This document shows, piece after piece, positions 31,890-38,077 of a DNA stretch of 38,077 nt. How positions within the stretch are numbered: position 1 is the first letter of the stretch; every line of letters begins with the position of its first letter. The notes beneath the pieces were generated by a model that had not been told where the DNA came from, ran no database searches, and saw nothing but the letters and a program-made list of their open reading frames with translations. The stretch spans positions 1 through 38,077 of the forward strand of contig JAPEVF010000435.1 in assembly GCA_029747585.1 (NCBI GenBank), written 5' to 3'. The translations under genes and the position numbers were made by a program. Source of the stretch: Pleurotus djamor. Its lineage: Eukaryota > Basidiomycota > Agaricomycetes > Agaricales > Pleurotaceae.

Positions 31890-33035
31890 ATGTCTAATAA
31901 AATAGTGGTGAGCTGTGCCTCCTCACCGTTTCCAGCAGCGCAGCCTGGTGACCCTCTTTGAATTATTGAGCCTGCGATATACCGCGCCGTAATTGACGAT
32001 GTCGTCCAAAATATTAAGAACGAGTTCGACGAGTTCGGCGTCTCAGAGGACGTCCTGGCTGAATTGCAGCACGTAAGTCGCATCAGCCAAAGCCAAGAGA
32101 ACTCTGCCTACGAGCCAATTATAACTTAGAAATGGGAAAGCAAAGTCATAGCGTCTCACGTCGCCGAGTTTGAGACTCCAGCACCGCCGCCAGCACAGGC
32201 CTATGCTCCCCCTGCTCACCCGATGCATGTCATGCAGCAGCCTCCTCATTACGGCCCTCCGCACAACCCATACGCTGCCCTGGCTGGTCCAAACGGTCAG
32301 GCGCCTCCGCAAGTCAAGGCAGAACCGGTAGATAGCCGATACATACTGAGCGCCGCTCCCATGGGATATGCTATGCCTCCTCTTCCTGGACCCACGCTAA
32401 ACGGCGCCAGGCCCGTAGGAACACACCCAGGAAGCCATCAGAGTGTCTTGTCGTTCCCAAGCGGCCCTATCGCTCGTCCTCCGTCACAGCCCCAGCAAGC
32501 TCCTGCTCCAACGGCGACTGCTGCTCCCCCTCGAGCGTACAATCCCCCACTCGCTGCGCAGGCTACTGCAGCACAACCGCCGCCGCCTCGCATACCTCAG
32601 ACAGATGGTCCTTCCGAATCTTCTGACGACTCTCCTTCTCCACCTCAATCTTATGCCCCCCGATCTTCTCATCCGTCTCTCCCACAACCATCTGCTTCTC
32701 AAAGCTCCGCTGCTGATTCTGAAGCTATCAATAGTGATCTTGACGATTCAGATACAGAACCAGAAGATGATGGGGACGAGGGGACGGCAGGTGACACGGA
32801 CATCGTGTTCTGTACGTACGACAAAGTGCGTTCCTTCATCTTCCCCTCCATCCAGGGCCGTGCTGATTGACCTTAAGGTGGCCCGAGTAAAGAACAAGTG
32901 GAAGTGCATCCTCAAAGATGGGATGATTCACATCAACGGGAAAGACTATTTGTTTGCCAGATGCACGGGGTGCGTCCTTTCCCATATCTATATACATTAT
33001 GCTCACCGTATCTTCTTAGGGAGTTTGAGTGGTAA
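31890..33035 (+). CDS. TOA1: Transcription factor IIA large (alpha/beta) subunit
   Basis: Five exons: 31890-31907, 31971-32072, 32130-32825, 32878-32969 and 33020-33035. The first encodes only MSNKIV and the last only the final residues of GEFEW plus the stop. The N-terminal four-helix-bundle part is YRAVIDDVVQNIKNEFDEFG followed by VSEDVLAELQHKWESKVIAS. A long Pro/Ala/Gln-rich linker and an acidic stretch (DLDDSDTEPEDDGDEG) follow. The C-terminal beta-barrel half has VKNKWKCILKDGMIHINGK, DYLFARCTG and GEFEW, the diagnostic end of TOA1. TFIIA stabilises TBP on the TATA box with the small subunit TOA2. The gene is complete, with linker length normal for a fungus. It is convergent with BET2, 169 bp between stops. 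Confidence 0.95.
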
Positions 33036-33204
33036 TCAGATGTTCCATCCTGATATCATCACCTTCTACCCATATATCTGCTTGTCATCCGGTTCTCATC
33101 TCATAACGTTATGTACCATGCTTTCTTTGCTGCATCTTTTGGTTTGTCACAGCCCCAAATATCATTCTTCTTTGTACTATACTACTCTGCATTCCCTTTA
33201 AAAA

Positions 33205-34604
33205 TTACTCCGCGCTCTGAGCAGAACTGCTCGGTGTCGTTGATTTACGTGGCAGAGCTTGCCAATTCTTTCGCAGACCGAGCTTCTCTATGAGTGATGC
33301 GGGCATGCAATAAACGGGGTCAAGGTCTTCCAGCCCAGGATAACCCAGAAGTGATAGACCTATAGACGAATTCAGCCACCGTGAGCGAATAGGACGGTAA
33401 TGGCGTCAATAAACTTACCTGTAACTCCAAAGCATGTATGGAAGACATCCACCATATCACCGGGACGATCAGCTATACCACCACCTTCGGTATCCTGTTC
33501 ACAGGAATAAGAAGATTCACAGATAGAAGGGGTGATGAGCGATTCACCTGGGCAGACAATATGAAGGAAGTTAGTTTGTCCGCATCGATCCACGGGATTT
33601 TGCGAAGGATTGATAGAGAAGATAGAGCCCAGTGACTGTAGCAAACCTTGAATGCAATCGTGAGTGAGCTTCGGAATGCAAGGGGACGAAGAGAAGTGAT
33701 TTTACGTCAGGAAGTTTCTCAGGTCGTCCGTTCAACCCGCCGTTCGCTAGTTGTCGCTCCGCGAGCCACCACGCCAATGTAGGTTCGTCAATAACGTCGA
33801 GACGATCCATGATGGCCAAGGCGGCAACACACACCCAAACTACGGCGATACCGATGAGTTCATTCACTTTGGACCGATCAAAGTCAAGCGAAAGGCTTAC
33901 CTTGGCCAGCATGACTCTCAGCGCCGATACAACTCCCAAATCCACCGTCAAAATTCCGGCATTGGACGATATAATTGACTGTCTTGTCAATATCTAGATC
34001 TGAGAGGTGGCCGATGAGGGAAAGCGCGTTGACCGCGCAGTACAGGAAGCGTGTATCAATTTCGCCGAAGGAGTCCCCTGCAAAGACACCTGAAGGTTGT
34101 TGCAGTGAGAGTATGACTGCGCGTCCGTCAGCAGGGCGATCTGAGGACTATCAGATGAGCCTACGGACATCTTACCACTCTCGGTACGTCCAGCCTATCC
34201 AATGCATTCTGCATGACCAAAATTTGGATCGCACTCAATGTAGAGAGCATGTGTGCATCGTGATCGGGATGAGCACCAAATCCACCTGTATTACGCAGTC
34301 AATGAGCGAGATATGATTTGAAACGACTTGGAAAACGCACACCTGCTTCATCGTCCCAGCAGCTCATCACAAATTCAATCATTTCATCTCTATCCAACGC
34401 GTCTGGATGACCCATAAGACACAGCGCAGTGAGGCCCCAGTAGATAGCATTGAGCCGTAGATGGGAGGTTAAATGGTAGGTCAAATCATCTTTGTTCTAG
34501 TACCAGTATAATTTGGAAATTGTAAGAAATAGATAATGGCGTACCTTGCCTAGATTCTGGATGTACTGGACGTGGAGAAGTACGAGGAGGTTGGGTGTCG
34601 ACAT
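33205..34604 (-). CDS. BET2: Rab geranylgeranyltransferase beta subunit
   Basis: Exons: 34604-34545, 34496-34343, 34285-34176, about 34147 (or 34116) to 33901, 33839-33706, 33646-33548, 33494-33419 and 33359-33205. Prenyltransferase repeats are clear: [109 protein letters not shown] and [16 protein letters not shown]. The zinc-ligand region (D in GEIDTRF context, C of VCYS, H of VFHT) is conserved. With the alpha subunit and Rab escort protein it adds geranylgeranyl groups to Rab C-termini. The junction between exons 3 and 4 is unclear: the only in-phase join found uses a 28-nt intron and inserts about ten residues. Confidence 0.92.
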
Positions 34605-34646
34605 TGAAGAGGGCGGGATGCACAGCCACCCCGCCTCCGAGCATTT

Positions 34647-34681
34647 CACGTGGTTATCAAGCAGCCGATGATAACCACGTG
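34647..34681. promoter_or_regulatory. Perfect 13-bp inverted repeat carrying two CACGTG E-boxes
   Basis: CACGTGGTTATCA at 34647-34659 and its exact reverse complement at 34669-34681 flank a 9-nt spacer. Each arm ends in the palindrome CACGTG, the binding core of bHLH factors (Cbf1/Pho4/USF/SREBP type). The element lies 43-77 bp upstream of the BET2 start codon, in a gap that may also serve a plus-strand gene. Confidence 0.6.
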
Positions 34682-34977
34682 CGACTGTGGCTGCTCCGGT
34701 TCCGAGCCCGTCGTTCTCTTGTCTCCTGCCCTGTTGATTTTGCTCAATCGCACGTTCGGTCACTGGGAATCTAGGCCTGTAGGCCGTAGACTCAGCGCTT
34801 TCTTTCGCCCCCCGAAAATCATTTTCGGTGCGTCATATCTTACTACTCTTTGAAAAAATTGTTGTTGTTGTCGTCGTGTTTTACCAGTTCCTGGTTGTTG
34901 TTATGCACGCCCTGAAGTCAAAAATATTTGAATTTCTTTAACTGATTCACCTATGTTTCTGCTTTTTCAAATTTTAG

Positions 34978-35349
34978 TACGTCGGCATCGAATCCGAGGG
35001 TGCAGCTTACTTTTTGCATCATCACACTCGTCTTCGATCGTCGGAGATGCTATTTCCTCCGGCTTGTACATCTCTTCGTGCTCGTCGAATGAATACGGTG
35101 GAGAAACGTCCGAGGGCAGGCTTTCGCCGTATTGATAAATTTGGTCTGTCCGAGACAGAAGTCATCGATTTTCCTGAAGGAAATGCAGGTGGGCCTGAAA
35201 ACGAGTTCGAGGACAACAAAACGGTGGGCTCAATCATAATGCGCATTCTTGTTCCTGAGCCAGTTACTATCTTCCAGAGAAAGGACACCGAGACGCTTAG
35301 TCTTTCGTCCGGTGACGATGTAGACGGTCTCGCACTGGATCGCTCTTAG
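34978..35349 (+). CDS. Possible hypothetical gene, 5' end unclear
   Basis: An open stretch follows a good acceptor ('attttag' to 34977) and runs to TAG at 35349. The part RRIDKFGLSETEVIDFPEG with GSIIMRILVPEPVTIFQ and an acidic Ser-rich end looks like real protein. The first ATG is at 35014, but the frame is open back to the acceptor, so an upstream exon is likely. An overlapping minus-strand frame (35022-35288) is probably its shadow. No family is recognised. Confidence 0.4.
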   Translation, partial: YVGIESEGAAYFLHHHTRLRSSEMLFPPACTSLRARRMNTVEKRPRAGFRRIDKFGLSETEVIDFPEGNAGGPENEFEDNKTVGSIIMRILVPEPVTIFQRKDTETLSLSSGDDVDGLALDRS

Positions 35350-35673
35350 GACATCGTTACGAACCATGCTGCTATCTGCGACTAGGATCTCAATAGAAGC
35401 GCCTCGACTTTGCTAACTTGCGAGGCTCGGATTTTACGGCGCCCTCAGTCGCGAGATGATCTCGGTGTTCGGGAACTTTGCACAATAATAGGAGAATTGA
35501 TTTCAATGTCCTCTTTTGCTGACCTTTGACAAAGCCCGAACCGTGTCCAATCCTCACAATCTAGGCGTTCATACGAAGCCTCCTGGGTTCAGGTTGCCGA
35601 TATTCGGTGTGGAATATCCTTTGTTAGCGACCTCTTGTCGGTCAAAGTGCGCGCCAATCTTACAAGGCGAACC

Positions 35674-35721
35674 GATCGACCTTGATCGACTCGATCACTG
35701 GTGACCGACTAACTGATCGAC
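35674..35721 (+). repeat. Cluster of three GATCGAC heptamers
   Basis: GATCGAC occurs at 35674-35680, 35684-35690 and 35715-35721, spaced 10 and 31 bp apart (about one and three helical turns), with a related CGATCAC between. It lies 170-215 bp before the start of the glutaredoxin-like gene; possible factor-binding array. Confidence 0.4.
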
Positions 35722-35820
35722 CTCGACACGTTTTCTTGTTCAACCCAACCGTGAAAGCTTTTGCGCTGCTCGCAACAATATTTACCCTTGTTTCCAGGGT
35801 GTACACTTCAAGCCTTTTGC

Positions 35821-35827
35821 TATAAAA
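35821..35827 (+). promoter_or_regulatory. TATA box of the glutaredoxin-like gene
   Basis: TATAAAA, 62 bp before the ATG at 35889. Confidence 0.5.
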
Positions 35828-35888
35828 ACATAGGTCAGTATCTTACCCCAGTCCATCTCATCAATTCGCCGGTCTCACCTAAATCGCA

Positions 35889-36792
35889 ATGCAGTACACG
35901 AATTCGCTCCTCGTCCTTCCTCTCTACTCTAACACGAAAGGTTCATCACCTTCGCGCACCACCCGCCTGGTGTCTCTGCTAGCTTGGGTCGGCCTCAGCT
36001 TCATCGCCAGCTTGGCCGTTTGCGTTTTCCTACTCTCATCTTCTCCTTCCCACCACCACCGGACGTACCGCACAACATGGAGGCCTCCAATCTCTCTACC
36101 GCATCCAAAGAGCTTAAAGACCACCCCACCACCCTTCTCCTTCACACCGGGCGAGGAACTGGCTGCTATAACCTCATACCTCGCCACCCTCTCCCCACAC
36201 GTCCTTCCCCCCGTCGATCCTTCCTCTCCAATCGACCCAGAGCTCGTTCTGGGCTTCGATGTCAGACGAAACCCTGAGGAATTGGATCAGCTAGTACGAG
36301 ACGTCTGGTCGAAGCACCCTGTCGTACTATATTCTAAGGTTTGTCTCAACCCGTTCGTCGGTCATGGCAATTTGACATAAGACTAACGGTGCCTTTCAAC
36401 AGCATTACTCTGCATTGTCTCGCTCTGTCAAGGCAAAGCTCAATTCTCTTCAGCTGAGCCTAGCCCCTACCTTCATCGACGTCGACCTCCGTGATGACAA
36501 GACCACCCTCCTCCCTCTCCTCCAACGGCTCACCAGTATCGAGGAGCTCCCGATACTCATCATTGGCGGTCAAGTCCTACGGACTGATCTCCCTGAATTT
36601 CTCACCGAAGAGCTGGATCAACTGACCGAGTCCGGCGAGCTTGAAAAGCTGCTGACAGACGCTGGTGTACGTGTGGGCGGGGCCCGCAAGACACCTTTGA
36701 GGCAGCGAGTCCAAGCTGACTTGAGGAAGCCAAAACATAAAAAGCAGCTCACGCGCAGCGAGCGATTCTTCCGAGGCCTGATCTCCGTGTAA
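35889..36792 (+). CDS. Membrane-anchored glutaredoxin-fold protein without catalytic cysteine
   Basis: Exons 35889-36338 and 36403-36792 (GT-AG intron of 64 nt) give about 279 residues. A single hydrophobic segment (LVSLLAWVGLSFIASLAV, about residues 28-50) follows a short basic N-terminus. A Pro/Ser-rich stem leads to the glutaredoxin-like domain: HPVVLYSK, then HYSALSRSVKAKL where active members have TYCPYSKRAK, then TFIDVDLRDD, LQRLTSIEELP (cis-Pro kept) and a C-terminal basic extension (RKTPLRQR, KPKHKKQLTRSERFFRG). The CPYS site has become SALS and the GG glutathione pair is lost, so no thiol chemistry is expected. The intron falls after YSK exactly as in the active gene at 9.7-10.5 kb, showing common origin. 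Confidence 0.85.
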
Positions 36793-37972
36793 TCGACCAT
36801 CACCTCCCGTCCGTCTCATCGACATCGCATTCGTCTTCAATGTTCATCGCTGTCGCTCTGAACATCAATGACGCCGCGAACTTGCTAACCGAGACCCCCA
36901 ACCAGGTTGGGAGCTGGAATCCGAACGACCACGCCGTTTTCTTGGGTTTTATAGTTAATTTGTGGAAACAGTTATCATTCTTCTTCTCTGGTATTTAGGT
37001 AGACCCTCCATGACGAGAGGGTTTGATACCTCAAATGGTACATAGCACCATCTCTACGGATACCTGCCAGGTCGATACTTAGTGACTTGGACGAATTGAA
37101 CTTGGTTCGGTTCACCAACACTTCCTCAGTGCTCCTAAACCCCTTGTGTCACCTAAAGGAGAGTTAACCCTGCCCTGAACCCTGCGAAGCCTCATAAATA
37201 CACGACGACTTCAGCACCGCGTCCTTTGCCTTTCCCCGTCACTGTGCATCGCAGTAAGTACCACATCCCCCCTTATGGAGTGCTTGTTGCTCATCGGCGT
37301 CGTTTTTCTAGCTTTAGTGGAGTCCGTGCCACCCCCCGCGGCCACCATGAGAACTCATGTGGTATGTCACCATCCCCCACTTGCACTATCTTCGTCCGCC
37401 AGGATGTTCACGATCATGCGCCTACCCTTCCAGGTTGCACCACCATCTGAGGAGATCCTCAGTGGTGGGAGTCGAGCAGACCCTTTTCAAGGGTTCAGAC
37501 GACGAACAGCTCTGGGCGTATTATCGCCCTTTGCTGTGAGATGGGTCGTGATCAGTTGATCACCCCCTGCCCGAAAAATTAATTACCCAGACCAACTTGT
37601 TCTTTGACTCGCACATATCAATATCAATGACTGAGTTTTTGGACGAGTATTTCGTTGGGCCTAGTGCTCAAAACCTATGTTTGAGCTTGTGTGTGATGTA
37701 CACGATAATCGGTACGTATCATCTAAGTGGGTCAAGATTACGCATGGATTTCGGTTCTTTGGAGGGAGACGTCGTGGATTGTCATATACGACTAATTGCA
37801 CATGTAACAGAAACAGAGAATCATCATAAGACGGTAGAAGAAAAGATAGAAAGATGATTGGATGGTGATAAGTACGATATGACAAGTAGGCATGAACATG
37901 GCTCCCGTATTCTTCGTATTATGTTGACGACGACGACCAACTCCGGCCAACGGATGAGGCAGTGGACAGACT
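36793..37972. other. Intergenic, with a possible small spliced gene at about 37200-37560
   Basis: Between 37230 and 37560 on the plus strand there is a strong donor (gtaagt at 37251), an acceptor at 37312, an ATG in an ideal Kozak context (gcggccaccATG at 37347) and further GT/AG pairs. One frame reads GSDDEQLWAYYRPLL before a TGA, but I could not join the pieces in one phase. 37600-37972 is probably the 3' flank of the ribosomal gene. Confidence 0.35.
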
Positions 37973-38077
37973 TTAGTCCCAGCCGGCACCAGTGGCAGAA
38001 GCCTCCCAGTTGCCAGCAGCAGCGGGCTCGGCGGACCAGTCGGAGGGACCAGGAGCAGGCTCCGCTGACCAGTCGAG
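37973..38077 (-). CDS. C-terminal end of small ribosomal subunit protein S0/SA (RPS0-like), partial
   Basis: The last 35 codons of a minus-strand gene whose 5' part lies beyond the window. It contains two copies of DWSAEPA, then GNWEASATGAGWD and a TAA at 37973. Acidic Trp repeats ([DE]W[ST].EP) at the C-terminus are typical of the 40S protein S0 / laminin-receptor SA family. G/C-biased third codon positions fit a highly expressed ribosomal gene. The assignment rests on the tail alone. Confidence 0.65.
   Translation of the reverse strand, partial: LDWSAEPAPGPSDWSAEPAAAGNWEASATGAGWD

Larger units (their letters stand above)
35350..35888. other. Intergenic region / promoter of the glutaredoxin-like gene
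   Basis: No gene recognised. It contains a cluster of GATCGAC heptamers and a TATA box, described separately. Confidence 0.5.

Noticed and set aside
31664..32083. Minus-strand open frame of 139 codons
   Set aside because: Antisense to the promoter and first exons of TOA1, which is certain.
34650..34853. Plus-strand open frame starting at 34650
   Set aside because: Its ATG would lie inside the CACGTG inverted repeat, 46 bp from the divergent BET2 start; more likely promoter sequence.

Overview
The window looks like a nuclear contig from a basidiomycete, probably an Agaricomycete. Genes are broken by many short GT-AG introns (about 45-70 nt). There are three F-box proteins of the mushroom-type layout (N-terminal helix, then a 'P[IV]R[RQ]LP..IL..IF' F-box, then irregular leucine-rich sequence), a Gti1/Pac2 (WOPR) regulator and several membrane-anchored redox genes. 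Nothing bacterial, plasmid, phage or CRISPR-like was seen. Gene models were built by eye from splice signals, reading phase and remembered family motifs, so exon edges are inferences. Isolated Ns, often next to homopolymers, mark low-quality bases.

Left part (1-10.5 kb): a membrane-anchored cysteine-synthase-like gene (minus, cut by the left edge) is divergent from a CoA-binding-domain gene (plus). Weakly supported small genes and non-coding sequence follow. Then come an F-box gene (minus, 6.6-8.5 kb), an uncertain gene (8.5-9.1 kb) and a membrane-anchored glutaredoxin (minus, 9.7-10.5 kb) whose catalytic CPYS motif is split by an intron.

Middle (10.7-25.5 kb): a truncated copy of the 5' end of a HAD phosphatase gene (10.74-10.98 kb) runs into unrelated sequence. 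A many-exon bestrophin-like membrane protein and a hypothetical protein come next, then the intact HAD phosphatase (16.1-17.1 kb). These are followed by an F-box gene, a mitochondrial ABC1/ADCK1-type kinase (minus), a small divergent gene, fragments of a membrane-protein gene, an F-box gene split by a homopolymer frameshift, and a Vps3844-type secretory-pathway membrane protein.

Right part (25.6-38 kb): a small three-exon gene, the Gti1/Pac2 regulator (minus) with about 3.4 kb of apparently gene-free upstream DNA, a small coiled-coil protein, TFIIA large subunit (TOA1), Rab geranylgeranyltransferase beta subunit (BET2-like, minus) with a twin-CACGTG dyad in its promoter, a second membrane-anchored glutaredoxin-fold protein that has lost its catalytic cysteine, and the last 35 codons of a probable ribosomal protein S0/SA gene (minus) at the right edge.

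I do not see a clustered new system. The strongest oddities are micro-exons (6, 11, 14 and 15 nt), the active/inactive glutaredoxin pair that shares an intron position, the chimeric reading frame made by the HAD duplication, and the long empty flank of the WOPR regulator.
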